From Aromatoleum buckelii (GTDB lineage: Bacteria > Pseudomonadota > Gammaproteobacteria > Burkholderiales > Rhodocyclaceae), in the NCBI RefSeq assembly GCF_012910785.2, contig NZ_WTVH02000009.1, forward strand, positions 558,001 to 622,000: a DNA stretch of 64,000 bases, read 5' to 3'. The notes beneath the pieces were generated by a model. The model did not search any database. It worked only from the letters and a program-made list of their open reading frames with translations, and was not told the origin of the DNA. This document shows, piece by piece, positions 36,411 to 44,566 of the stretch (positions are counted from its first letter, which is position 1; every line of letters begins with the position of its first letter). The translations under genes and the position numbers were made by a program.

Positions 36411-36717
36411 CGCGTCGCGCCAGGCGCGTTCGGGTTCCCCCCGGCCTGCGGCATCAATGCGGCCGCCGCCGCCGCGCGGGGGTGAGCGTCGATCGTTGTC
36501 GAGTGAATCTGCCTGTCCTCCCACTTTGCGTGCCGCCCGAGCGGCGCCCCGGACACTGCGCCTGCCCGCCAGCAGCCGGTTCGATTCGTCGTTGCCAGCT
36601 TCGATATTGTATCGTCGCCCGCGTTCCGATTGCTTTGGGAAGGAAGATATTCGTCACGGCCCCGTGAGAAAGGCCCGGGCGATGTCGAAACGCCGCCGTT
36701 CCGCTATCCTCCCGCCG
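36411..36717. other. Divergent region between DUF502 and tupB
   Basis: About 307 bp without a gene. It contains the 13-bp inverted repeat CGATA-TTG-TATCG (36602-36614), the only clear symmetric site, 104 bp before the tupB start. The region should hold the promoters of both flanking genes. No other element is clear. Confidence 0.5.
36602..36614. promoter_or_regulatory. Inverted repeat upstream of tupB (candidate operator)
   Basis: CGATA (36602-36606), TTG, TATCG (36610-36614) form a perfect 5-bp inverted repeat with a 3-bp spacer. A site for a tungstate- or molybdate-sensing regulator is possible, but I know no established consensus that it matches. Confidence 0.3.
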
Positions 36718-37422
36718 ATGTCCCTGTTTGCCGCGACCTTCTCCGAAGCGTTTTCACTGCTCGCCACGTTCGACGACCGCGTCGCGGAGATCGTCGTGCT
36801 GTCGCTGCGCGTCAGTGGCGGCGCGGTGCTGATCGGCATGCTGTTCGGGCTGCCGCTGGGGGCGTGCCTCGCGATCGGCAATTTCCCCGGCAAGCACACG
36901 CTGTCGGTGCTGATGAACGGGCTGATGGGCGCGCCGTCGGTCGTGGTGGGTGTCATCGTCTATCTGCTGCTGTCGCGCTCCGGCCCGCTCGGTGATTACG
37001 GCCTGCTGTACACGCCGGCCGCGATGGTGTTCGCGCAAAGCCTGCTGGTCATTCCGCTGATGGCGGCGATCACGCGCCAGGTCATCGAGGACGCTTGGCA
37101 GCGCTGCGCCGAGGAACTGCGCGTGATGCGGTTCTCGTGGTGGCAGAGCGTCACGACGCTGCTGTACGACTGCCGCCATTCGCTGGTCGTCGCGGTGCTG
37201 GCGGGACTGGGGCGGGGGATGAGCGAAGTCGGCGCAGTGATGATCGTCGGCGGCAACATCGACCGCGCGACGCGCGTGATGACGACGACGATCGCGCTCG
37301 AGACGAGCAAAGGCGACCTGCCGCTCGCGATCGCGCTCGGCGTCGTGCTCGTCGTCGTGATCCTGGCGCTCAACGCGTTCGCGTTCGCGATGCGCGGCTG
37401 GGCGATGCGGCGGTACGGATGA
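36718..37422 (+). CDS. tupB: Tungstate-type ABC transporter permease (TupB-like)
   Basis: The 234-aa protein has five to six membrane segments and an EAA-type cytosolic loop near residue 120-145 (EDAWQRCAEELRVMRFSWWQ). It resembles TupB/WtpB, and the conserved AAMVFAQSLLVIPLMAAITRQV and GRGMSEVGAVMIVGGNIDRATRVMTT blocks are typical of TupB. It pumps tungstate with TupC. The 4-base overlap with tupC (ATGA) implies coupling. The start may also be ATG at 36682, which adds 12 basic residues; I prefer 36718. No TupA binding protein is present here. Confidence 0.85.
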   Translation: MSLFAATFSEAFSLLATFDDRVAEIVVLSLRVSGGAVLIGMLFGLPLGACLAIGNFPGKHTLSVLMNGLMGAPSVVVGVIVYLLLSRSGPLGDYGLLYTPAAMVFAQSLLVIPLMAAITRQVIEDAWQRCAEELRVMRFSWWQSVTTLLYDCRHSLVVAVLAGLGRGMSEVGAVMIVGGNIDRATRVMTTTIALETSKGDLPLAIALGVVLVVVILALNAFAFAMRGWAMRRYG

Positions 37423-38141
37423 GCGCGATGTTCCCGCTGCGCATCCGCGACCTGCGTTTCCAGCCGAACGGCCGGGCAGTGCTCGACGGCGTTGATCTGG
37501 AACTCGCCGGCGATGGCATCACGCTGGTGCTTGGGCCGAACGGCGCGGGAAAAAGCGTGCTGCTGCGCACGCTGTGCGGCCTGATCGAGCCGAGCGGCGG
37601 GACGATCGACTGGGGCGGGACGGTGCGGCCAAAGTTCGGCGTGACGATGGTCTTCCAGCACCCGATGATGCTGCGCGCCTCGGTGCTGGAAAACGTCGCG
37701 CTCGCGTTGAAGCCGCATGGCATCGGGCGCGGCGAACGCCATCGCCGCGCCGCGGCAGTGCTCGCGCGCGTCGGGCTCGGCGGACGCGAGGCCGACAGCG
37801 CGCGCTATCTGTCGGGCGGCGAGAAGCAGCGCCTCGCGCTCGCCCGCGCGTGGGTCACTGCGCCGCGCCTGCTGCTGCTCGACGAACCCACCGCGAGCCT
37901 CGACCCGTCGGCGACGGCCGAAGTCGAGCGCATCGTGCGCGAGATCCGCACCGACGGCACGCGCATCCTGATGGCGACGCACAATCTCGGCCAGGCGACG
38001 CGCCTCGGCGACGACGTCGTCTTCATGAGCGCCGGGCGGGTGCGCGAGCACGCGCCGGTGCAGCGATTCTTTGCGAAGCCCGCGTCCGAAGAGGCGCGCC
38101 TGTTCATCCAGGGCGAACTGCCGTGGCGGATGAATTTCTGA
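37419..38141 (+). CDS. tupC: Tungstate-type ABC transporter ATP-binding protein (TupC-like)
   Basis: The 240-aa ABC ATPase has Walker A GPNGAGKSVLL near residue 38, Q-loop FQHPMML, signature YLSGGEKQRLALARA near 128 and Walker B LLLLDEPTASLD near 150. The H-loop is ATHNLGQATRL. It pairs with the permease just upstream, sharing an ATGA overlap. Its role in tungstate import is inferred from the TupB-type permease and from the tungsten enzyme genes nearby. The gene ends 43 bp before the convergent LysR gene. Confidence 0.88.
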   Translation: MSAMFPLRIRDLRFQPNGRAVLDGVDLELAGDGITLVLGPNGAGKSVLLRTLCGLIEPSGGTIDWGGTVRPKFGVTMVFQHPMMLRASVLENVALALKPHGIGRGERHRRAAAVLARVGLGGREADSARYLSGGEKQRLALARAWVTAPRLLLLDEPTASLDPSATAEVERIVREIRTDGTRILMATHNLGQATRLGDDVVFMSAGRVREHAPVQRFFAKPASEEARLFIQGELPWRMNF

Positions 38142-38183
38142 ACCGCGCAGTGCGGCCTGGCGTTCCCTGCCGGTTGCGGTCGT

Positions 38184-39104
38184 TCAGGCGCTGACGCGCG
38201 GCACTGCGCGAGTCCAGTACGGCGTCGGCCCGAACCGTTCCGCGAGGTAATCGACGAGCACGCGCACCCGATGCGGCACGTAGCGGCTGCCGGGGAAGAC
38301 CGCATAGATCTGCAGTTCGGTGGCCGAATAGTCCGCCAGCACTTCCTCGAGCAGACCCGCCTGAACCGCTTGCGCGCTGAGGAAAGTCGGCTGGTTGGTG
38401 ATGCCGAGGCCGCGGATTGCCGCTTCGAGCAGCGCGTCGCCGTTGTTCATCTGCAGGCGTCCCTTGACTGGAACGGTGCGCTGTTCGCCGTCGATGCGGA
38501 AACTCCAGCCGGACGATGGCGCGAGCGTGTAAGTCAGGCAGTGTTGCCCGAGCAACTCGTCCGGGTGCTGCGGACGCCCGTGGCGGTCGAGGTACGCAGG
38601 CGCGGCGACAACTGTGAGCTCGCTGGTGCTCAGGCGGCGGATGACGAGCGTCGGGTCGATGTGCTGCGAGATGCGCACCGTGAAGTCCAGCCCGCCTTCG
38701 ATCAGGTTGACGCGCCGGTCGGTGAATTCGAGATCGACGGTGACTTCGGGGTAAGTCGTGATGAAGTCGGAAATCAGTGGCACGAGGTGGCGAATGCCGA
38801 AGCTCATCGGCACGCTGATGCGGATCGGCCCGCGCGGCGCGCGCTTCTCGCCGGCGAGATCGCCTTCGGCGGCTTCGACCATCGCCAGGATCTCGCGGCA
38901 TTTTTCCAGGTACGCGGCGCCCGACGACGTGAGGCTCAGGCGCCGCGTGCTGCGGGCGAGGAGCTTCGTGCCGAGGTGCGCCTCCAGCCCGGCGATCTGC
39001 CGCGTGATCGCCGAGCGGGCGACGTTGAGGTAATCGGCGACGGCGGTGAAGCTGCCAGCTTCGGCGACCCGAACGAAGACATCCATTGCCTGCAGACGGT
39101 CCAT
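38184..39104 (-). CDS. LysR-family transcriptional regulator
   Basis: The 306-aa protein has the N-terminal HTH (FVRVAEAGSFTAVADYLNVARSAITRQIAGLEAHL, about 10-45) and a C-terminal ligand-binding domain. It is divergent from the quinone-reductase-like gene at 39210, 105 bp away, and likely controls it and itself. The region between has AT-rich symmetric segments. The effector is unknown. The start at 39104 fits the family N-terminus, MDRLQAMDVF. Confidence 0.9.
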   Translation of the reverse strand: MDRLQAMDVFVRVAEAGSFTAVADYLNVARSAITRQIAGLEAHLGTKLLARSTRRLSLTSSGAAYLEKCREILAMVEAAEGDLAGEKRAPRGPIRISVPMSFGIRHLVPLISDFITTYPEVTVDLEFTDRRVNLIEGGLDFTVRISQHIDPTLVIRRLSTSELTVVAAPAYLDRHGRPQHPDELLGQHCLTYTLAPSSGWSFRIDGEQRTVPVKGRLQMNNGDALLEAAIRGLGITNQPTFLSAQAVQAGLLEEVLADYSATELQIYAVFPGSRYVPHRVRVLVDYLAERFGPTPYWTRAVPRVSA

Positions 39105-39150
39105 TGTTTTCCTGATCGCAACAAAGAATTTGAAAATAGCGCCTGTTTCG

Positions 39151-39174
39151 ATACTAATCAATCGCCTAAAGTAT
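39151..39174. promoter_or_regulatory. Candidate LysR operator between divergent genes
   Basis: ATACT (39151-39155) and AGTAT (39170-39174) form an inverted repeat with 14 bp between, between the LysR start (39104) and the quinone-reductase start (39210). LysR sites often contain T-N11-A; this is a candidate by position and symmetry only. Confidence 0.35.
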
Positions 39175-39209
39175 GCCGCTTGAAACTCGCGACATGAGAG
39201 GACGGCAGG

Positions 39210-40085
39210 GTGATTCTGGTGACAGGGGCGAGCGGGCAGTTGGGACGGCGAATCGTCCAGTGGCTCTCGGTCCGGCTTCCCGAAGGGGGCGCCGGAAAAC
39301 TCGCCGTCAGCGTGCGGGACCCGGCACGCGTCGACGTTGCGGCGCGCGGCATCGAAGTGCGGCACGGGAATTTCGACCGCCGTGAAACCCTGTCCGCCGC
39401 GTTCGCCGGCGTCGAATGCCTGGTGCTGGTGTCCACGGCCGGGCCGGAAGACGCTTGCATCGCCCGCCATTGCAATGCCATCGAGGCTGCCGCGGCCGCG
39501 GGCGTGCGGCGGGTCTGCTACACGAGCTTTCTCGACGCGGATGCGAAGTCGCCGTCGGCCTTCGCCCGGATGCATGCCGCGGCCGAAGCCGATCTCGCCG
39601 CGTCCGGCCTCGCCTGCACCGTGCTGCGCAGCGGCCTTTATGGCGATTTCCTGCCGATGAAATTCGCCGCTGCGCTGCGAACCGGGGCGCTGCGGCTCCC
39701 GGCAGGCGACGGCAAGGTGAGCTACCTGTCACGCAACGAACTGGCCGAGGCGATTGCCGCCGCCGCTGTCGCGCCGCGGTTGGAGAAACAGACGTATGAA
39801 CTGACCGGGCAGACCGCCCATGATTATCGTGACCTCGCCGCCCGAGTCGCTGCCGCGGTCGGCAAGACGCTGCGCTACGAAGCGGTGCTTTCGGGTGCCC
39901 CTGTCGAGTCGTTCGAAGCCGGGGACATGCCCGCGGCCACTGCTCGCGTGCTCGCGCCCCTGTACGCGTCGATCGCCGGGAACCGCGTTGCCCGCACGAC
40001 CAACGACTTCGCCGCGCTCGTCGGCCACCCGCCGAAATCGATCGATTGCCTCGTCGCCGAATTCTTCCGCGCGCCCCGCGCGTAG
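39210..40085 (+). CDS. NAD(P)H-binding oxidoreductase, NmrA/quinone-reductase-2-like
   Basis: The 291-aa protein has an N-terminal Rossmann fold (VTGASGQLGRRIVQW) and matches the NmrA/QOR2 group of atypical short-chain dehydrogenases. The Tyr/Lys catalytic pair of classical SDRs is not evident. These enzymes reduce quinones or act as redox sensors. The GTG start at 39210 is preceded by AGAGGAC. It is divergent from LysR. The stop is followed 38 bp later by the cytochrome b561-YceI cluster, which may share its transcript. Confidence 0.82.
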   Translation: MILVTGASGQLGRRIVQWLSVRLPEGGAGKLAVSVRDPARVDVAARGIEVRHGNFDRRETLSAAFAGVECLVLVSTAGPEDACIARHCNAIEAAAAAGVRRVCYTSFLDADAKSPSAFARMHAAAEADLAASGLACTVLRSGLYGDFLPMKFAAALRTGALRLPAGDGKVSYLSRNELAEAIAAAAVAPRLEKQTYELTGQTAHDYRDLAARVAAAVGKTLRYEAVLSGAPVESFEAGDMPAATARVLAPLYASIAGNRVARTTNDFAALVGHPPKSIDCLVAEFFRAPRA

Positions 40086-40123
40086 CACGCGACGCTCCCC
40101 AGCACGCAAAAGGAGAAAACCCG

Positions 40124-40669
40124 ATGCCTTCCTGGCCCCATTACACCGTAGCCGCCCGCGCCGCGCACTGGCTGATGGCCGCGCTGATGCTCGCCGCGTT
40201 CCCGCTCGGCGTCTATATGCACGACCTGCCCCTGTCGCCATTGAAGCTGCAGCTCGTTTCGTATCACAAGTGGCTCGGCGTGGCAGTGCTGCTGCTGATT
40301 TTGCCGCGCCTCGTCGTGCGCCTCGCGCACACGCCGCCCGCGCCCTTGCCTGCGCCGACGTGGCAACAGAAAACCGCCGTGGCGACGCACCTGCTGCTGT
40401 ATGCGCTGATGATCGCGGTGCCGGTGACGGGCTGGCTGATGAGTTCGGCGAAAGGCTTTCCGGTCGTCTTTCTCGGCGTGCTGCCGTTGCCCGACCTCGT
40501 CGGCAAGAACAAGGAACTGGGGGAGCTGTTCATGGCTGCCCACGAAATCCTCAACTACACGCTGCTGGGGCTGGTCGGGCTGCACATCGCCGCCGCGCTC
40601 AAGCACCATTTCATCGACCGGGACAGAACCCTGTCCCGCATGCTGCCGGTACTCGAACGGGTCCGCTAA
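40124..40669 (+). CDS. Cytochrome b561 family protein
   Basis: The 181-aa protein has four membrane segments with the heme-ligand His at RAAHWLMAALML, YHKWLGVAVL, AAHEILNYTLLGLVGLH and the later HIAAALKHH. It passes electrons from quinol to a periplasmic acceptor or the reverse. AGGAG lies before the ATG at 40124. The next two genes encode YceI proteins; a cytochrome b561 gene next to YceI is a common arrangement (E. coli yceJ-yceI). Both may serve a lipid/quinone-linked process. Confidence 0.92.
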   Translation: MPSWPHYTVAARAAHWLMAALMLAAFPLGVYMHDLPLSPLKLQLVSYHKWLGVAVLLLILPRLVVRLAHTPPAPLPAPTWQQKTAVATHLLLYALMIAVPVTGWLMSSAKGFPVVFLGVLPLPDLVGKNKELGELFMAAHEILNYTLLGLVGLHIAAALKHHFIDRDRTLSRMLPVLERVR

Positions 40670-40680
40670 GGAAAATCAAA

Positions 40681-41271
40681 ATGAATGCACCGCTGTCATT
40701 CAACGCCGCACTGCTCGCCATCGCGCTGCCGCTCGCCAGTGGCGCCCTCGCTGCTGGGCTGGAACAGGTGTTCAACCACGTCCAGGCGGACAAGACCCGG
40801 GTCGATTTCGTCTTCAAGCAGATGAACGTGCCGATCGAAGGGCATTTCGGCAAGGTCAGGACCGATCTCGTGTTCGACGCCGCGGCGCCCGCAAAATCGA
40901 GCGTCCGGCTCGAACTTGACCTCGCGAGCATCGACGCCGGTTCGTCCGAAGCCAATTCCGAAGTGCTCGGCAAGCCGTGGTTCAACGTCAAGGACAACCC
41001 CACTGCGACGTTCGTTTCCACCGCGGTCAAGCCGCTCGGCGGCAACCGCTTTGAGGTCGTCGGCAATCTCAGCCTGAAAGGCAAGACGCAGCCGCTGACG
41101 GCGCCGGTCACCGTCACCCGCCAGGGCGATACGGCGACGTTCGACGGTGGCTTCACGCTCAAGCGCCTCGAATTCGCAATCGGCGACGGCATGTGGGCGG
41201 ACACGTCGGTCGTCGCCAACGACGTCGATGTCCGTTTCCATGCAGTCGCCCGCAGCGCCACCGCGAAGTAA
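40681..41271 (+). CDS. YceI family exported protein 1
   Basis: The 196-aa protein has a signal peptide (LLAIALPLASGALAAG) and the YceI lipocalin-like beta-barrel. Conserved YceI blocks include RVDFVFKQMNVPIEGHFGKV at the start and SVVANDVDVRF at the end. YceI-like barrels bind isoprenoid lipids such as polyprenyl chains. It follows the b561 gene by 11 bp. A second YceI gene follows by 52 bp; the two differ in sequence, so they are not a recent duplicate. Confidence 0.9.
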   Translation: MNAPLSFNAALLAIALPLASGALAAGLEQVFNHVQADKTRVDFVFKQMNVPIEGHFGKVRTDLVFDAAAPAKSSVRLELDLASIDAGSSEANSEVLGKPWFNVKDNPTATFVSTAVKPLGGNRFEVVGNLSLKGKTQPLTAPVTVTRQGDTATFDGGFTLKRLEFAIGDGMWADTSVVANDVDVRFHAVARSATAK

Positions 41272-41323
41272 CGTCGCCCTGCACTCTTTTTTTTACCTAC
41301 TCAACGCAAAAAAGGAATCAACA

Positions 41324-41902
41324 ATGAACGAACTCGTCCGTTTCGCCGTCGCCACCACGTTCGCCGCTGCTGTCGCCGCTCCGGCGCTGGCCGCTCCCGA
41401 AACCTTCAGCATCGATAACTCCCACACGTTTCCGCGCTTCGAGTACAGCCACTTCGGCTACTCGACGCAGCAGAGCCGTTTCAACAAGACTTCCGGCACG
41501 ATCGTGCTGGACCGGGCCGCGAAGACCGGTTCGGTCGAGGTCACGATCGATGCGAAGTCGGTCGACACCGGTTCCCAGCTTTTCGACGCTCATATCCAGG
41601 ACGAGAAGTTCTTTCACACCGAGAAATACCCGACGATCACGTTCAAGTCGACGGGCGTAAAATTCGACGGCGACAAACTCGCGTCGGTCGATGGCGACCT
41701 GACGATAAAGGGCGTGACAAAGCCGGTGACGCTCGAGATCAGTTCGTTCCACTGCATGCCGCATCCGATGCTGAAGAAGCTCGGCTGCGGCGCGAATGCG
41801 ACGACGATGATCAAGCGCTCGGAATTCGGCGCCGGTGCGAACGCGCCGTATGTCAGCGACGAAGTGAAGCTCGTGATTGCGGTCGAAGCGGTGCAGAACT
41901 AA
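41324..41902 (+). CDS. YceI family exported protein 2
   Basis: The 192-aa protein starts with a signal peptide (MNELVRFAVATTFAAAVAAP, cleavage near AALAAP). The YceI core starts SIDNSHTFPRFEYSHFGYST with the typical DxxHT, and has the SRFNKTSGTIVLD and TIKGVTKPVTLEI strands. A Cys pair in FHCMPHPMLKKLGCG is characteristic of this subgroup. AAAAAAGGAA lies before the ATG. It likely binds a lipid or quinone in the periplasm. It ends the b561-YceI cluster. Confidence 0.92.
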   Translation: MNELVRFAVATTFAAAVAAPALAAPETFSIDNSHTFPRFEYSHFGYSTQQSRFNKTSGTIVLDRAAKTGSVEVTIDAKSVDTGSQLFDAHIQDEKFFHTEKYPTITFKSTGVKFDGDKLASVDGDLTIKGVTKPVTLEISSFHCMPHPMLKKLGCGANATTMIKRSEFGAGANAPYVSDEVKLVIAVEAVQN

Positions 41903-41928
41903 GCGCGGACTGCGCATTCCGAGGCACG

Positions 41929-41954
41929 CAGTGCCCCCGGCGATGGGGGCACTG
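41929..41954 (+). terminator. Hairpin after the YceI cluster
   Basis: CAGTGCCCCC (41929-41938) and GGGGGCACTG (41945-41954) form a perfect 10-bp stem with a 6-base loop, 27 bp after the last YceI stop. It has no T-run. Confidence 0.6.
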
Positions 41955-42111
41955 TCGATTGGGCCCGGCGTTTCCGGAGCGGGAGGCGTGAGGTCGTTTC
42001 CCGACGGCTGGCGCGGAATTTATTGGAGAAGCTGGTGGATCTGAATTCGGGAGCTTCGCGCTCGCCTGCGTTGCCGCGACCATCGGCAGGCGCTGCAGGG
42101 GCATCGCCATC

Positions 42112-43269
42112 GTGAGCGGCGACGTATCGATCGTGTGGAACGAGGACGGAAAGGTGCGCTCGGCGCGGTGGCGTTCGGAGAGCGCAACGCCGGCGCCGAA
42201 ACGCGTCGTCGTCGCCGACGATCGCCTGAGCGCGGATGCCGCGTACCGGCTGGCGTGCGAGGGGACCGCGATCCTGTGGCGCGGGGACTTTCAGAATGCG
42301 CGCCAGCTGCTGCAGGCGATGGCGCGGCGCACCGAACGTCGGGGCGGACGGTCGGGCAAGCCGGGCAAGGCCGCTGCCGAAGGCAATGTGGCCGCGACCG
42401 ACGCGTTTCATCTGCACCGCCAGGCTCAGGCCCAGCGGGCGCGCACGCTCGGCATGCTGCTGCTGCCGTTCGATGCCGACTACACCATTCCGCTGCGCCG
42501 TGCCCCCGACGTCCGGCAGGCGTGCGCCGAAGCCTACGGGCCGCGGGCCGAGTCTTTCGTCGTGTCGCTGCGCGAGCTGCTCGGCCTGATCGGCGCGCAC
42601 GAATGGCGCAAGAAAGGGGTTTCGATCCCGGCGCTCGGCGAGCGCATCCACCCTCATTACGGCGTGTTTTCGCCGCTGCGCGGGGAATACGTCGGGCTGG
42701 TCGCGGAGGCGCCGCTGCCGGCGGGCGCCGAAACACTCGCGTTCGACATCGGCACCGGCAGCGGCGTGCTCGCAGCCGTGCTCGCTCGCCGCGGCGTTCG
42801 TCATGTCGTCGCGACCGACCAGGATACGCGCGCCCTCGCGTGCGCTGCCGAAAATCTCTCCCGGCTCGGCCTCGCCGCGCAGGTCGAGGTCGTCCGCGCC
42901 GACCTCTTTCCCGAAGGCCGCGCGCCGCTCGTCGTGTGCAACCCGCCGTGGGTGCCTGCCCGGCCGAGCTCGCCCGTCGAGCACGCGGTGTACGACCCTG
43001 ACAGCCGCATGCTGCGCGGTTTCCTCGGCGGACTCGCCGCCCATCTCGCTCCTGGCGGGGAAGGGTGGCTGATCCTGTCGGATTTTGCCGAGCATCTCGG
43101 ACTGCGCTCGCGCACCGAACTGCTCGCGCTGATCGACGAAGCAGGCCTGCAAGTCGTCGGACGTCTCGACGCCCGCCCGCAGCATCCGCGCGCCGCTGAC
43201 GCCTCCGATGCGCTGCACCGGGCGCGCGCAGCGGAAGTGACATCGCTGTGGCGACTCGCAGCGCGTTGA
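42112..43269 (+). CDS. HemK/PrmC-like SAM-dependent methyltransferase
   Basis: The 385-aa protein has an N-terminal helical part and a C-terminal class I methyltransferase: FDIGTGSGVLAAVLARRGV (motif I, near residue 218) and VVCNPPWVPA (motif IV, NPPW, near 278). The NPPY/W motif is used by enzymes that methylate Gln, Asn or adenine N6. Length is greater than PrmC (about 280 aa), and the N-terminal half differs, so the substrate is unknown. The GTG at 42112 is the start; the next Met in frame is far inside. Confidence 0.8.
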   Translation: MSGDVSIVWNEDGKVRSARWRSESATPAPKRVVVADDRLSADAAYRLACEGTAILWRGDFQNARQLLQAMARRTERRGGRSGKPGKAAAEGNVAATDAFHLHRQAQAQRARTLGMLLLPFDADYTIPLRRAPDVRQACAEAYGPRAESFVVSLRELLGLIGAHEWRKKGVSIPALGERIHPHYGVFSPLRGEYVGLVAEAPLPAGAETLAFDIGTGSGVLAAVLARRGVRHVVATDQDTRALACAAENLSRLGLAAQVEVVRADLFPEGRAPLVVCNPPWVPARPSSPVEHAVYDPDSRMLRGFLGGLAAHLAPGGEGWLILSDFAEHLGLRSRTELLALIDEAGLQVVGRLDARPQHPRAADASDALHRARAAEVTSLWRLAAR

Positions 43270-43401
43270 GGCCGGTCGGAATCGCCTCCCGGGAACGAGG
43301 ATTGCTGCACGAACGGGTGACTGCGGATTTCACTTCGCCGATTAGGTCGTCGGTCAGGCGGATCCGGTCGAGGAGCTCACCCAACGACAAGGAGTGACGA
43401 A

Positions 43402-43605
43402 ATGAACTGGGATCGTGTCGAAGGCAACTGGAAGCAGTTCAAAGGCAACGTCAAGCAGCAGTGGGGCAAGCTCACTGACGATCAGCTCGATGTAATTGCG
43501 GGCAGGCGTGACGAGCTGGCCGGCCGCATCCAGGAATCCTACGGGATATCGAAGGACGAGGCGGAGAAGCAGATCGCCGACTGGGAAGCTCGGCAAAAGG
43601 ACTGA
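43402..43605 (+). CDS. CsbD family stress protein
   Basis: The 67-aa protein has the CsbD signature: NWDRVEGNWKQFKGNVKQQWG and the C-terminal YGISKDEAEKQIADWE. CsbD proteins are small, abundant and induced by stress in several bacteria; their activity is unknown. AAGGAG lies before the ATG. A hairpin with A-run and T-rich flanks follows (43652-43675), shared with the convergent phasin gene. Confidence 0.93.
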   Translation: MNWDRVEGNWKQFKGNVKQQWGKLTDDQLDVIAGRRDELAGRIQESYGISKDEAEKQIADWEARQKD

Positions 43606-43651
43606 TGCACCAGCTTCCTCACGGCGCGAGTGTCGTGCCCGCGGGGGACGC

Positions 43652-43675
43652 AAAAAAGGCCCCTCGCGGGGCCTT
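43652..43675. terminator. Bidirectional terminator between csbD and phasin genes
   Basis: AAGGCCCC (43656-43663), TCGC loop, GGGGCCTT (43668-43675), with six A at 43652-43657 that read as a T-run on the minus strand. It can stop the convergent phasin gene transcript and, more weakly, csbD. Confidence 0.75.
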
Positions 43676-43707
43676 GTCGTAATGTCTTCGAACCGAATCG
43701 TAATTGT

Positions 43708-44172
43708 CTACGCGGATTTCTTGCCGTAAGGGCGCCCTTCAGTTGCCTGCGAAGCTGCTTCGGTCGCCGCGGTGAGATTGTCGGCAGTCAGCGATGAAAA
43801 CCGACGCATACCGGTGTTGAAGGCTTCGAAGGCGGAATTCCAATCACCAACAAACGGGTTGCGGCCGGCGAACTGTGGAATCATCGCATTGAAAGCTTCC
43901 TGCTGAGTCTTGGCGAGGATGTCGCAAGCCTTGCGTGTGTAATTCTGGGCGTTCTCCAGCAGCGGCTGGAAGACCATCAACTGGACATCCTGGGGATTCT
44001 TGGCACGGGCCATTTCCTGCATCGCCGATGTGCTGATTTCCATCGCTTCGTGCATCGCGCTCATGTTCAATTCCGCCAAGCGCTGGGCGCTCGCCAGATA
44101 AAGCGTCGAAATTGTCTGGAACGCCTGGACGACATTCGCGCCGATCGCTTCGTGCTCGTGCTTCGTGGGCAT
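43708..44172 (-). CDS. Phasin family protein
   Basis: The 154-aa protein is a phasin of the PHA granule coat: the segments NVVQAFQTISTLYLASAQRLAELNMSAM and NYTRKACDILAKTQQEAFNAMIPQ form long amphipathic helices. The C-terminus is Ala/Thr-rich with a short basic end (YGKKSA). Phasins cover the PHA granule and limit its size. A PHA synthase gene lies at 61853-63634 in this window, and other phasin-type genes are at 53966, 58047 and 61320, all on the minus strand. The ATG has CCGGAGGAAT upstream. Confidence 0.87.
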   Translation of the reverse strand: MPTKHEHEAIGANVVQAFQTISTLYLASAQRLAELNMSAMHEAMEISTSAMQEMARAKNPQDVQLMVFQPLLENAQNYTRKACDILAKTQQEAFNAMIPQFAGRNPFVGDWNSAFEAFNTGMRRFSSLTADNLTAATEAASQATEGRPYGKKSA

Positions 44173-44350
44173 CGTGTTATTCCTCCGGATTCTCGTTGTC
44201 GGACGCCGGAGCCTTGCCGACTTCTTCTTGCGTCACCGTTCGTCTGTCGCGCCATGGTGTACGCGGCAGCGAGGGAGTCCAGTTTCCTCCGTTGGGTGCG
44301 AGATGCAATCCCTCAATCACTACCGGATGTTTCGAGCGCTGCAGCCTGGC

Positions 44351-44491
44351 TCAGCGTACTCCGAAAAGCCCGATCAGACCGATGACAATCAGGTAGATCG
44401 CGACGATGTAGTTGAGCAGCCGCGGCACGATCAGAATCAGGATCCCCGCGATCAGCGATACCAGGGGGCCGGTGCTCAGGTGCAGGTCCAT
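44351..44491 (-). CDS. DUF3096 family small membrane protein (46 aa)
   Basis: The short protein reads MDLHLSTGPLVSLIAGILIL, then IVPRLLNYIVAIYLIVIGLI and ends GLFGVR. It has two membrane helices separated by PRLLN. This matches the DUF3096 family, which are small inner-membrane proteins of unknown role. The ATG at 44491 is preceded by AAGGAG. It lies between the phasin and AsmA genes, on the same strand. It is too short for most gene callers. Confidence 0.9.
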   Translation of the reverse strand: MDLHLSTGPLVSLIAGILILIVPRLLNYIVAIYLIVIGLIGLFGVR

Positions 44492-44566
44492 GCTCGAACT
44501 CCTTGTGCGATGTTCCAATATAGTAGAAATCCTTTACCGGTTTTTCCGCCGTTCGTGGCTGCCGGA

